In this document: positions 29,006-37,762 of the stretch, piece by piece
How the letters are laid out: each line of letters opens with the position of its first letter
How positions within the stretch are numbered: the first letter of the stretch is position 1
Assembly: GCF_016862395.1 (NCBI RefSeq)
Contig: NZ_BOMW01000041.1
Coordinates: 1 to 64,000 of the forward strand
Length of the DNA stretch: 64,000 nt
From: Actinoplanes siamensis
Lineage (GTDB): Bacteria > Actinomycetota > Actinomycetes > Mycobacteriales > Micromonosporaceae
Direction of reading: 5' to 3'
The notes under the pieces: model-generated
Seen by the model: only the letters and a program-made list of their open reading frames with translations
What the model was told of the DNA's origin: nothing
Databases searched by the model: none
Translations under genes and position numbers: made by a program

Positions 29006-30544
29006 ATGCGTGTTGGCGCCAGGATCGAGACGAGTCTCGTGGTCGCGGCCCAGAGTGGCGATCGGCGTGCGATGGACGACCTGGTGGCGGCGAGTCTGCC
29101 GCTGGTGTACACACTGGTGCGGCAGGTGCTGGACGGCCACGCCGACGCCGACGACGTGGTCCAGGACGTCCTGGTGCGCGCGCTGCGGCAGTTGCCGGCG
29201 CTGCGCAAGCCGGAGAGTTTCCGGTCCTGGCTGACCGCCATCACCGTCAACCAGATCGGCACCCACCTGCAGCGCCGTGGCGCCGACGCGGCCCGCACCG
29301 CCCCGCTCGACGACGCGTCCACGCTGACCGACCCGGCCGCCGCGGTGGAGGACCGCACCCTGCTGCAGCTGGAGTTGTCCGAGCAACGCCGCCAGGTGGT
29401 GCGCGCCGGCTACTGGCTGGACCCGGGCGACCGGGTGCTGCTGTCGCTGTGGTTGCTGGAGAACGCCGGCGAGCTGACCCGCGCCGATCTGGCCGCGTCG
29501 CTGGGCACCGGGCTCGCCCACGCCGGCGTGCGGGTCCAGCGGATGCGCCAGCAGCTCGACCAGTGCCGGGAGCTGGTCGCCGCGCTCGACGCCCGGCCGC
29601 GGTGCCCCGGACTGGAGGCGGCCGCGGCCGGGTGGGACGGGACGCCGTCGCCGCTGTGGCGCAAGCGGCTGCGGCGGCACACCCGCGCCTGCGAGGTCTG
29701 CCGGGCCGCGGCGCCGGCCGTCGTCCCCGCCGAGCGCCTGCTGCCGATCGCCGTCCTGCTCCCGGTGCCGGCCGCGCTGTCCGCGGCCGTCGCGCCGGCC
29801 GCGCTGACCAGCTCGGCCACGGCGACCGGGGTGGCCACCGGAGCCGGCGTGCTCGGCCAGCTCGCCCAGGCCGCGGTGGCCCATCCGGTCGCCGCCTGCC
29901 TGGCCGCCGGCACGCTGGCGGCCGGAGCCGCCGTCACCGCCACCACGCTGCCGGGCACGCCTCCGCCGCCGGCCGCGCCCATCGCGGCGCCGGCCGCGCC
30001 CGCCGTGGTGCGCCCGTCGCCCTCCGTGGCACGCCCGTCGGCGTCGGCGTCGCGGTCCCGGACCGTCAGCTCCGCGGCGCCGCGGCCGGCGGCCACCACC
30101 TCGCTGGTCCCCGGGCAGCCGGTCTCGATCGAATCGGCGGACGTGCCGGGCTCTTACGTCAGCGTCACCGGCGAGCTGGCCTTCCTCACGCCGGCCGGCC
30201 CCACCGGCGAGTACTCCGTCCGGCGCCGGGCGACGTTCACCGCGGTCACCGGTCTGGCCGAGCCGGGCTGCTTCTCGTTCCGGGCGGAGAACGGCAGGTA
30301 TCTGCGGCACGCCTCCTGGCGTTTCCGGCTCGATCCGGACGTGGGCACGCCGCTGTTCCGCGGCGACGCCACCTTCTGCACCGGCGCGGGGGCGGCCGCC
30401 GGGACGGTCACCCTGGAGGCCTCCAACTATCCGGGCTGGTTCGTGCACCACCGGGGCGACGAGCTGTGGGTGGACCAGACCGACCACACCGCCGCGTTCC
30501 GCACCGAGACGTCGTTCCGGATACGCCCGGCCCTGGCCGGTTGA
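29006..30544 (+). CDS. Membrane-anchored ECF-like sigma factor fused to an extracytoplasmic AbfB (CBM42-like) domain
   Basis: About 512 residues. Sigma region 2 lies at about 10-90 (DADDVVQDVLVRALRQLPAL) and region 4 at about 125-195. A zinc-binding anti-sigma-like motif HTRACEVC (His225, Cys229, Cys232) follows. Hydrophobic stretches are at about 245-267 and 293-315, then a Pro/Ser/Ala linker. The C-terminal AbfB beta-trefoil covers about 370-510 (SADVPGSYVS, RAENGRYLRHASW, ASNYPGWFVHH). AbfB binds arabinose side chains of arabinoxylan. The layout suggests one polypeptide that senses sugar outside and releases or activates its own sigma part. ATG 29006 fits GGTG spacing; GTG 29000 is possible. 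It is divergent from the GH11 gene. Confidence 0.88.
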   Translation: MRVGARIETSLVVAAQSGDRRAMDDLVAASLPLVYTLVRQVLDGHADADDVVQDVLVRALRQLPALRKPESFRSWLTAITVNQIGTHLQRRGADAARTAPLDDASTLTDPAAAVEDRTLLQLELSEQRRQVVRAGYWLDPGDRVLLSLWLLENAGELTRADLAASLGTGLAHAGVRVQRMRQQLDQCRELVAALDARPRCPGLEAAAAGWDGTPSPLWRKRLRRHTRACEVCRAAAPAVVPAERLLPIAVLLPVPAALSAAVAPAALTSSATATGVATGAGVLGQLAQAAVAHPVAACLAAGTLAAGAAVTATTLPGTPPPPAAPIAAPAAPAVVRPSPSVARPSASASRSRTVSSAAPRPAATTSLVPGQPVSIESADVPGSYVSVTGELAFLTPAGPTGEYSVRRRATFTAVTGLAEPGCFSFRAENGRYLRHASWRFRLDPDVGTPLFRGDATFCTGAGAAAGTVTLEASNYPGWFVHHRGDELWVDQTDHTAAFRTETSFRIRPALAG

Positions 30545-30550
30545 GACCGC

Positions 30551-30593
30551 CGCCCCGGCGGGGCCCGGCCCGAAGCCGGTCCCCGCCGGGGCG
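30551..30593. terminator. Bidirectional hairpin terminator
   Basis: A perfect 13-bp stem pairs CGCCCCGGCGGGG (30551-30563) with CCCCGCCGGGGCG (30581-30593). The 17-nt loop can itself pair GGCC with the GCCGG side. It lies between convergent genes for the AbfB-sigma protein and the GH92 enzyme. Confidence 0.85.
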
Positions 30594-30598
30594 CGAGG

Positions 30599-33500
30599 TC
30601 AGCCGCGGACCTCGAACTCGTAGATCCGGGCCGCGGTGTTGCCGTCGCCGGCCGGGGTGATGATGTTCAGCCGCACGTAGCGGGCCTCCGCGTCGACAGT
30701 CGTGGTGGTGCTGTCGGCGGTGTTGCCGCGGACCGTGGCACGCGTCGTCCAGGCGCTGCCGTCGGGGGAGGTGAGCACGTCGAAGTCCCGGGTGTTCCAG
30801 GCCGGGTACTCACCGCCGGCGCCGGCGTGCCGGATCACCACCGAGCCGACGTGCCGGGTGCCGCCCAGGTCGGTCTGCAGCCACTTGCCGGCTCCGCCCG
30901 AGCACCACTTGTCGGCCCAGCCGCCCAGCCAGCTGCCGTTGACCGCCTTGTCGGCGCCCTCGTTCGCGCCGCAGGCCGAGTCCGCGGTGGCCGGCCGGCC
31001 CAGGGCCAGGTCGGGCGGGGCGCTGCTGGATCCGTACACCTCCAGCTCGTAGATCCGGGCGGCGGTGTTGCCGTCGCTGGCCGGGGTGGTGACGTCCAGC
31101 CGGACGTAGCGCGCGGTGCGCGCCGGGATCGGCGCCCAGGTGCGGCTCGCCCGTGCGCCGGTGACCGTGACCGCGTTCGACCAGTTCGTGCCGTCGGTGC
31201 CGGTGGCGATGGTGAACGCGGCGGTGTTCCAGTTGGTCCGCTCGCCGCCGAGGCCGGCGTGTTTGACGACGAACGAGGAGACGTTCTGTGCCGAGCCGAG
31301 GTCGACGGTCAGGGTGCGCGGCGTTCCGGTCGTACACCATTTGCTGTTGTCCCGGAGTTGGTTGTCGACGGCCCTGGCCGGCGACTCCGCGGCGCCGCAG
31401 GCGGCCGCGCCGCCGGTCACCGCCCGGCCCAGGGCCAGGTTCGGCCCGAGGTCCGGCTCGGCCGGCGGCTGCTGCGCGCCGTCGCCGAAGCTGGGCGGCA
31501 CGTCGCCGGCGCCGGTTCCCCAGGCGCTGGGGGAGGAACCCATGGTGTACGTGACGGCGGCGCCGCCGCCGATCTGTGAGTACGTGATCCAGCTGTGCGT
31601 GGTGGCGACCCCGTTGACCGAAATCGATTGCACGTAGCGGTTGCTGGCACTGCCCCCGGTGATGGTGACGTCGCCACCGGGCCGCCGGATCAGCGCCTGC
31701 GGGAACAGCCCGCCGTGCACGGCGAGGGTGCCGGCGCCGGGCGTCACCGGGTAGAGGCCGAGCGCCGACCAGACGTACCAGGCGCTGGTGGCGCCGAGGT
31801 CGTCGTTGCCGGGCAGGCCACCCGCGCCGGTGGTGAACGACTCGCTCATCACCCGGCGCACCGCGTCCGAGGCGCCGGCCGGCTTGCGGGCGTAGTGGTA
31901 GGTCCACGGCACGCCGTGCTCCGGCTCGTTGCCGACGTAGAAGTACGGCCGGGACAGGCCGCCGTTGAGCTCGGTGAAGTGGTGGTCGAGCCGCTGGACC
32001 ACGGTGTTCGGCCCGCCCATCAGGGTGACCAGGGCGCCCAGGTTGTGCGGCACCATCCAGGTGTACTGGGCGGCGTTGCCCTCCACGTACGGGCTCTCGG
32101 TCGCCGGGTTCAGCGGCCAGGAATAGGCGCCGTCACCGCCGCGGGCGTGCAGGTAGGACGATTCGCCGTTGAACAGGCTGCGCCAGTATTGCGAGTGCGT
32201 CGCGTAGGTGTCGTACGCCGTGGTGTCGCCGAGCGCCTTGGCGAATTGACTGATCGCGAAGTCGCTCGACGCGTACTCCAGCGTTTCCGAGGGGTTGCCG
32301 GGGATGTAGTGGCCGCTCTCGTAGGAGCCGCGGTTGCCGCGCAGCACGTGCCCCTGGGTGGCGCCGCCCGAGGCGCTCTTCCTCATCAGCGCCAGCGCCG
32401 CGGCCGTGTCGAAGTCGCGGACGCCGAACGCGTAGGCGCTGGCCACGATGATCGGCCCGGGATCGCCGGGCATCACGAAGTCCTCGATGCTCTGGTGCGA
32501 CCACTTCGGCAGCAGTCCACCCTGCTGGCCGTCGAGCACCATCGACTTGACGATGTCGGTCATCACGTCCGGCGCGATCAGCGCGGTCAGCGCGGCCCAG
32601 GACCGGTAGACGTCCCAGCCCGAGTAGTTCTGGTAGACCGGGTGCGACGCGGTGTGCACCGCGCCGTCGAAGCCCGTGTACTGCCCGTTGGTGTCGCTGG
32701 CGATGTTCGGGTTCATCAGCACGTGGTAGAGCGCTGTGTAGAACTTTCGCAGGTCGGTGGTCCCGCCCCCGGTCACCTGGACCCGGTTGAGCGCCGCGTT
32801 CCAGGAGTTGTTCGCGTTCGCCCGTACGGTGGCGAACGCTGCCGCCTCGGCGGTGGCGTTGTTCTGCGCGTTGGCGACGCTGACGAACGAGATCCCGATC
32901 GTCGCGGTGACCACGGCGTCGGTGGTGGTGTCGAAGGTGACGTACGCGCCGGCCTGGTTCCCGCTGACGCTGGTCGAGCCGGCGGTGACGGTGCCGCCGT
33001 TGAACGTGCCGGCGCCGGTGGGCGCGCGGTCGAACAGGATCGAGTAGTACATCTTGAAGGTGCGCCCGCCGCAGAATCCGCCGGCGGTGTGCTCGCCGGA
33101 TACCCGGTTGCCGCTGATGGACACGGTGCCGGCCCGGTCGCCGGTGGCCGACCGGGAGGCGTTGATCAGCACCCGGGCGGTGGTCGTCGCGGGATAGGTG
33201 AGCCGCAGCGCGCCGGTGCGTGTGGTGGCGCTCAGCTCGGCGTCGACGCCGTACTTGTCCAGCCGGTTCCGGTAGTAGCCGGGGGCGGCGGACTCGTTGC
33301 TCTTGGTGTAGCCGCTGGCGTACGAGGTCCAGGCGTTGCCGGGTGACGAGCCGAGGTTGCCGGTGATCGGCAGGATCGGCAGGTCCTCGTTGTTCGGGCA
33401 GCCCGCGCCGTTGAAGTGGGTGAGGCTGAACGACTCGATGGTCCGGTCGGAGTCCCGGTAGCCGGACGGCGAGCCGGTCGGGGTGTCCGGGCTGAACTGC

Positions 33501-33700
33501 ACCATCCCGAACGGCACGGTGGCGCCGGGGTAGGTGCTGCCGCCGGCGCCGCCGCCGACCGGGTTGGGGGAGTTGCTGTCGTCGGTGCCGACGAACGGGT
33601 TGACGTAGCCGGTCAGGTCGAGGTCGGCGGCCTGCGCCGCCGATGGGACCGACAGGGCCGCGGCGGTGAGCAGCACCGCGGTGGCGAGGGTACGGAGCAT
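30599..33700 (-). CDS. Secreted GH92 alpha-mannosidase with two CBM32 (F5/8 type C) domains
   Basis: 1033 residues. A signal peptide of about 28 residues is followed by a GH92 region at about 30-740. It is recognised by YVNPFVGTDDSN, YPGATVPFGMVQFSPDT, GNEPEHGVPWTYHYA and GNDDLGATSAWYVWSALGLY. GH92 enzymes are Ca-dependent exo-alpha-mannosidases. Two discoidin-like modules follow (NLALGRAVTGG and DLALGRPATAD), each with paired Cys and ending RIYELEVYG or RIYEFEVRG. Probable substrates are fungal or yeast mannans or N-glycans. The upstream region carries a LacI-type palindrome. Confidence 0.95.
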   Translation of the reverse strand: MLRTLATAVLLTAAALSVPSAAQAADLDLTGYVNPFVGTDDSNSPNPVGGGAGGSTYPGATVPFGMVQFSPDTPTGSPSGYRDSDRTIESFSLTHFNGAGCPNNEDLPILPITGNLGSSPGNAWTSYASGYTKSNESAAPGYYRNRLDKYGVDAELSATTRTGALRLTYPATTTARVLINASRSATGDRAGTVSISGNRVSGEHTAGGFCGGRTFKMYYSILFDRAPTGAGTFNGGTVTAGSTSVSGNQAGAYVTFDTTTDAVVTATIGISFVSVANAQNNATAEAAAFATVRANANNSWNAALNRVQVTGGGTTDLRKFYTALYHVLMNPNIASDTNGQYTGFDGAVHTASHPVYQNYSGWDVYRSWAALTALIAPDVMTDIVKSMVLDGQQGGLLPKWSHQSIEDFVMPGDPGPIIVASAYAFGVRDFDTAAALALMRKSASGGATQGHVLRGNRGSYESGHYIPGNPSETLEYASSDFAISQFAKALGDTTAYDTYATHSQYWRSLFNGESSYLHARGGDGAYSWPLNPATESPYVEGNAAQYTWMVPHNLGALVTLMGGPNTVVQRLDHHFTELNGGLSRPYFYVGNEPEHGVPWTYHYARKPAGASDAVRRVMSESFTTGAGGLPGNDDLGATSAWYVWSALGLYPVTPGAGTLAVHGGLFPQALIRRPGGDVTITGGSASNRYVQSISVNGVATTHSWITYSQIGGGAAVTYTMGSSPSAWGTGAGDVPPSFGDGAQQPPAEPDLGPNLALGRAVTGGAAACGAAESPARAVDNQLRDNSKWCTTGTPRTLTVDLGSAQNVSSFVVKHAGLGGERTNWNTAAFTIATGTDGTNWSNAVTVTGARASRTWAPIPARTARYVRLDVTTPASDGNTAARIYELEVYGSSSAPPDLALGRPATADSACGANEGADKAVNGSWLGGWADKWCSGGAGKWLQTDLGGTRHVGSVVIRHAGAGGEYPAWNTRDFDVLTSPDGSAWTTRATVRGNTADSTTTTVDAEARYVRLNIITPAGDGNTAARIYEFEVRG

Positions 33701-33731
33701 TGGGGCCGTCCCTTCGGACGTGACATGGGTG

Positions 33732-33767
33732 TGACAACGTTGTCAAAAGAAATTGAGGAATGTCAAT
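33732..33767 (-). promoter_or_regulatory. LacI-type operator and second inverted repeat before GH92 gene
   Basis: TGACAACGTTGTCA (33732-33745) is a perfect 14-nt palindrome with the central CG usual for LacI-family operators. Seven bases further lies ATTGA-N6-TCAAT (33752-33767). The same ATTGA-N6-TCAAT arrangement occurs before the double-esterase gene at 37530-37545. They lie 32-67 bases before the GH92 start codon. Confidence 0.65.
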
Positions 33768-33803
33768 CTCCACGCGGTTCCGGAACCGCGCGGATGCTCC
33801 GGC

Positions 33804-34415
33804 TCAGCCCGTGGCGGGCACCTCGACAGTGGTGGTGACACGTACCAGCGCGGGCAGCCGCGGCGTCGAGCCGAAGCCGAACCGCACCGGCGGATCGACC
33901 CGGGTGAGGGACCCGAGGTCGGTGCCGTCCCACCGGGCCGTAGCGGTAATGATCCGGTGCAGGTCCCGGGCGGCGTACCACTCGCGGCGGCCGTTGCCGG
34001 CGCTGCCGTAGGTGCGCACGCCGTTCAGCAGCCGGGCCGGCAGGTCGACCAGCCGTACCCAGGGCAGCTGCCCGGCCAGCGGGGACGGCACGGCGCGCAG
34101 CAGCCGGCCGAGCGCGCCGCGGCCGCCGATGCCGAACCGGAGCGTCAGCGGGCCGGCCGTGACGGTCCACGCCGGCCCGTGCCGCCGCACCGCCGTCGGC
34201 ACCACGCCGACCTCGTCGAAGGAGTACGTGGCGGCGACGAACCGGCCCAGCTCGGCGGTCGGGGCGAGCAGCGTGCGGTGACCGTCCGGGCGTTCCACCA
34301 TGACGTCGCTGACCGAGCCGAACGGTGAGTCCGGCCAGTGCCCCACCACCAGCCGGATCCCGCTCGCCGTGCCGAGCCCGGCGATCCAGCCGTCGAAGCG
34401 CAGTCGGAGTTCCAC
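33804..34415 (-). CDS. Conserved hypothetical protein
   Basis: 203 residues with good actinobacterial codon use. I do not recognise the family. It has alternating strand-like segments (MELRLRFDGWIAGL, GIRLVVGHWPDSPFG, PDGHRTLLAPTAELG) and no signal peptide or membrane helix. It resembles the stand-alone beta-rich proteins often seen in this phylum. It is tail-to-head with the GH92 promoter region and divergent from the interrupted GGDEF gene, so it probably has its own promoter. Confidence 0.7.
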   Translation of the reverse strand: MELRLRFDGWIAGLGTASGIRLVVGHWPDSPFGSVSDVMVERPDGHRTLLAPTAELGRFVAATYSFDEVGVVPTAVRRHGPAWTVTAGPLTLRFGIGGRGALGRLLRAVPSPLAGQLPWVRLVDLPARLLNGVRTYGSAGNGRREWYAARDLHRIITATARWDGTDLGSLTRVDPPVRFGFGSTPRLPALVRVTTTVEVPATG

Positions 34416-34529
34416 CGCACCCTCGTACCCGGCGCCGCGCGCGGCACGCGGGGAGTGTCGGCCCGGCCGGACACCTCACATCGGGAGCACGCCGGCCGAC
34501 CGTAGGGCCATGCGAAACGCGGCTGGCCG

Positions 34530-35568
34530 ATGAACCGCCTGCCGGTGCTGGTGTCGCCGTACGGCCCGTACGCCCGCCTCGCGCTGCACGTGCACGACCT
34601 GACCATTCGCGGCCACCACGCGGAGACACTGGTCGCGGCGGACGCGGCCGAGGCGATCACGGCGGCGCTCGGCGACCACCGCACCCACCGGGTCAGCCGG
34701 CTCGGCCGGATGTACGCGCTCAAGGCCCTCGGCCGGCTGGACGAGGCGCTGCGCATCGCCGAGGATCTGATCGCCGATCAGGCCCAGCTCGGCGGCCCGA
34801 AGGCCACCGACGCCAAGATCCTGGCGGACACCGCCGAGGTGCTGATCCACCTGGGCCGCGTCGACGACGGCCTGCACCACGTCGCCCGGGCCATGGCGCT
34901 GCTGGAGGTGGCGCCGCGCAAGGGCCCGCGATACTTCTCCGCCATGGCCTGTCGAGTTCCCGGGCGAGGCGGCCCAGACGGTGCTGGACTCGCTGCGCAC
35001 CCACGTCGGGGCGCTGTGGCAGCTGCGCCTGGACCGGCGCACGATGCTGCGGCAGGCCTACCGCCGGGTGGAGCTGGAGGCGGCGCGGGCCTCCGCGGAC
35101 CTGGCCGCCACCTCGGACGCGTTGACCGGGCTGGGAAACCGGCGGATGTTCGACCGCCGGATCAACGCGGTCACGGCCGGCGGCTCGCTGCTGCTCATCG
35201 ACGTGGACCACTTCAAGGAGATCAACGACCGCTACTCGCACGGCGTCGGCGACCGGGTGCTGGGCGAGATCGCCGCGGTGCTGCGCTCGCACTGCCGGCA
35301 CGACGAGGTGGCGATCCGCTTCGGCGGGGACGAGTTCGCCCTGTTCCTGGCCACCGGTGAGAAGGAGGCCCGGCAGGTCGCCGAGCGCATCCGCCGGGTG
35401 ATCCAGGCCCGCGACTGGAACACCATCATGCCGGGCCTGACGGTGACCCTGAGCATGGGACTGGCCGCGTGCCGGCCCGGCGAACCGGGCCGGAACCTGT
35501 ACGACCGCGCGGACGCCCACCTCTACGTCGCCAAACGGTCCGGCCGCAACCAGCTGGCCGCCGCCTGA
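34530..35568 (+). pseudogene. GGDEF (diguanylate cyclase) gene with internal frameshift/deletion
   Basis: One frame from ATG 34530 encodes about 140 residues of helical, TPR-like sequence ending GPRYFSAMA near 34947. The next frame carries VEFPGEAAQTVLDSL from 34951 and then a coiled stretch and a full GGDEF domain to 35568 (FGGDEFALFL). Full-length relatives have more TPR helices between these parts, so a deletion with loss of frame is likely. The I-site is degenerate (RHDE instead of RxxD). A separate 195-residue GGDEF protein could start at GTG 34981. One sequencing error in this GC-rich stretch is another explanation. Confidence 0.7.
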
Positions 35569-35691
35569 CCGGTCGGCTCAGCCGCGACCGGGATCGGCCG
35601 ATCCGCCGTGGCGAAGGTGAGGAGCGCTGTACGCGGCCGAGGAGCGGGGCCGCGACCGGGTGGTCACCAGCGATCCGGTGGTTCCGGGGTC

Positions 35692-37467
35692 TCACCTCAG
35701 GTAGGCGGCCAGCGGCAGGTTCTGCTCGCGCAGGGCGGTGGCGATCAGGCCGGCGATCTGCTTCGCGCCGGCGGCCTCGAAGTGGGTGTGGTCGTTGCAG
35801 AAGAACGCGCCCACCGCTCCTGTCGTGTAGTCGCCGTTGTTCGGGCACAGCCGCAGCGAGTTGTACAGCGCCACGCTGCGCGCGTGCAGGTCGATCACCG
35901 GCACGCCGTTGGCCGCGGCGGCGTCCCTGGTCTCGGCGACGAAGCCGCGGTTGCCGACCGCGGTGCCGCCGCTGCAGGTGATGGCGGCGACCGGGGTGAC
36001 GAGGACCGGCTTCACGCCGCGGGCCTTCGCGGCCGAGGCCATCACGCCGAGCAGCTCCTTGAACCGGGCCGTGCCGACGTGCCGCGGGCAGGCCGAGTCG
36101 CCGTCGTTGATGCCGAACTGGACGATCAGGTGGTCGCCGGACCGGAAGCCGTTGAGCATCGCCGTCCATCGTGAGCTGTACGCGGTCGAGCTCAGCACGC
36201 ACTCGCCCGCCGCGTTCTTGGCGCCTGTCACGTTGCCCTCGTACAGCCAGGTCTGGATGCTGCGGCCGCCGACGGCGCTGTTCTGCACGGTGGCGTCGGT
36301 GGTGAGGTACGACGCGAACTGGCTGCCCCAGCCGATCGGGCAGGAACTGGCGTTCATCATCGTGGAGTCGCCGGCCATCCAGACCTTGACCGGCGTGGCG
36401 GCGGCGGTGGTGGCGACCGGCGTGGCGCACGGCGCCGCCGTGGCGCCGGCCGTCCGGGCGCCGAGGATCGGGGCGAGCCGGTCGGCGACGGCCTGGTGGC
36501 CCTTGTCGTTGGGGTGCACCGAGTCGCTGAGCCCGTCCGCGGGCAGCCAGCCGGTGGTGTCCACGTAGAACACCCGAGAATCTCCGGCGGCGGCGCGCGC
36601 CCGGACGGCGGCCTGCGTCTCCGCGGCGTACCTGCCGATGAACGTACGCAGGGCAAAGATCTTGGTGGTGGGGAACGTCGCCCTGATCCGGGTGAGGAAG
36701 GTGGTGTACCTGGCCTGGAAGTCCGCGCCGCCCACGCCGTGGCTCTTGTCGTTGGTGCCCAGGTTGATCACCACGGCGTCGGGGGTGTAGCGGGTGAAGT
36801 CCCACTGGTCGGTGCCGGCCTGGCCCCCGCTGGACATCCAGTAGCGGGTCTCCTGCGCCCAGCACCCGTCCGTCGTCTCGGACAGGCACATACCGCCGAT
36901 CGCGATCTGCGTGTGGTCGTAGCCGAGCTGTTCCCCGGTCTTGAAGCCGTAGCCGGTCACCGCGAGCTGGCTGCTCGTCGTGCCCGCCGTGATCGAGTCG
37001 CCGATGAACTCGACCAGCTTCGAGCGGGCCGGCGCCCGGAACGTGGTGGCGCCGGCGTCCAGGGTCAGGCCCTGGAAGACCGCGTCGCCGGTGTAGGAGC
37101 CGGCCACCTGCCGGTAGCTGACGATCAGCGTGTGGTTGCCGGCGGCCAGCGGGGCCGGCGTCAGGTTGATCGTGCCGGAGCCCTTGACGGCGGTGAACGG
37201 CTTGCCGTCGATGCTGGCCCACAGGTCGACGGTGTTGCGCTGCCGGAGCTTCACGGTCCGGCCGGTGAATCCGGCCCGCAGGTACGCGCCGGCCCAGTAG
37301 GGCACGTACGCCGAGGCGTTCGTCCTGTTCCAGCGCCCGACGAAGCTGATGTTGGGATCGCCCGGGGTGCCGTCACCGGCCGCCGCCCGGGCCGGCGCGG
37401 ATGACGCGGACAACCAGCCGGCGCAGGCCAGGATCGCCGTCAGGACGATCGTCACGGAACGTCGCAT
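35692..37467 (-). CDS. Secreted bimodular SGNH esterase (CE2-like plus CE12-like)
   Basis: 591 residues with a signal peptide (MRRSVTIVLTAIL...). A jelly-roll domain of about 130 residues precedes the first SGNH hydrolase: FIGDSITAG, LGTNDKSHG and DSVHPNDKGH. This is the CE2 acetyl-esterase layout. A second, complete SGNH domain follows: MAGDSTMMN, FGINDGDSACPRH and DHTHFEAAGA, resembling rhamnogalacturonan acetylesterases (CE12). Both have Ser, Asn and Asp-x-x-His. It should deacetylate plant hemicellulose or pectin outside the cell. ATG 37467 has GAAGGGGA upstream. A CebR-like box lies just before it. Confidence 0.9.
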   Translation of the reverse strand: MRRSVTIVLTAILACAGWLSASSAPARAAAGDGTPGDPNISFVGRWNRTNASAYVPYWAGAYLRAGFTGRTVKLRQRNTVDLWASIDGKPFTAVKGSGTINLTPAPLAAGNHTLIVSYRQVAGSYTGDAVFQGLTLDAGATTFRAPARSKLVEFIGDSITAGTTSSQLAVTGYGFKTGEQLGYDHTQIAIGGMCLSETTDGCWAQETRYWMSSGGQAGTDQWDFTRYTPDAVVINLGTNDKSHGVGGADFQARYTTFLTRIRATFPTTKIFALRTFIGRYAAETQAAVRARAAAGDSRVFYVDTTGWLPADGLSDSVHPNDKGHQAVADRLAPILGARTAGATAAPCATPVATTAAATPVKVWMAGDSTMMNASSCPIGWGSQFASYLTTDATVQNSAVGGRSIQTWLYEGNVTGAKNAAGECVLSSTAYSSRWTAMLNGFRSGDHLIVQFGINDGDSACPRHVGTARFKELLGVMASAAKARGVKPVLVTPVAAITCSGGTAVGNRGFVAETRDAAAANGVPVIDLHARSVALYNSLRLCPNNGDYTTGAVGAFFCNDHTHFEAAGAKQIAGLIATALREQNLPLAAYLR

Positions 37468-37485
37468 GGCACGATCCCCTTCCGC

Positions 37486-37499
37486 CGGGAGCGCTCCCA
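37486..37499 (-). promoter_or_regulatory. CebR-like box before the esterase gene
   Basis: CGGGAGCGCTCCCA differs in one base from the CebR operator TGGGAGCGCTCCCA known from Streptomyces cellulose-utilisation genes. It contains the full palindrome GGGAGCGCTCCC (37487-37498). It lies 19 bases before the ATG at 37467. A perfect copy occurs at 52713. Confidence 0.75.
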
Positions 37500-37523
37500 G
37501 GGCGCGATGCGTCGTATCGTCGT

Positions 37524-37551
37524 CCATCAATTGAAATGTGTCAATCGATGG
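37524..37551 (-). promoter_or_regulatory. 28-bp imperfect palindrome upstream of the esterase gene
   Basis: Arms CCATCAATTGA (37524-37534) and TCAATCGATGG (37541-37551) pair with one mismatch around a 6-nt spacer. The inner ATTGA-N6-TCAAT is the same arrangement as at 33752 before the GH92 gene. It lies 57-84 bases before the esterase ATG and may bind a second regulator. Confidence 0.55.
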
Positions 37552-37588
37552 GTCCGGTCACCGTGCGTCCACGACCACCGGCCGCTGG

Positions 37589-37740
37589 TCCGCGGCGGCG
37601 AGCGCGACGACCGGATCCTCGCCGCGCCCGGCGTCGTCGCGGGGCCGCCCTGATGAACACGTTCCACCGCGACGATCAGCATCCGAGCGACCATCTGCCG
37701 GTCCAGGTCCGGCTGCGCCGGCCCGGACCGGAGCCCCGCG
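37589..37740 (+). pseudogene. Remnant of an endonuclease/exonuclease/phosphatase-family protein
   Basis: One frame reads RDDRILAAPGV. After a frame change near 37645-37653 the next reads MNTFHRDDQHPSDHLPVQVR. In intact family members an R-x-D-x-I/V-L-x-x-P-G strand is followed about 15 residues later by P-S-D-H-x-P-V, whose Asp-His is catalytic. Only this C-terminal end remains, with a frameshift and no start. It sits between the esterase promoter and the pabC stop. Confidence 0.55.
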
Positions 37741-37762
37741 GGCGTACGGCCGGAGCCGGTCC

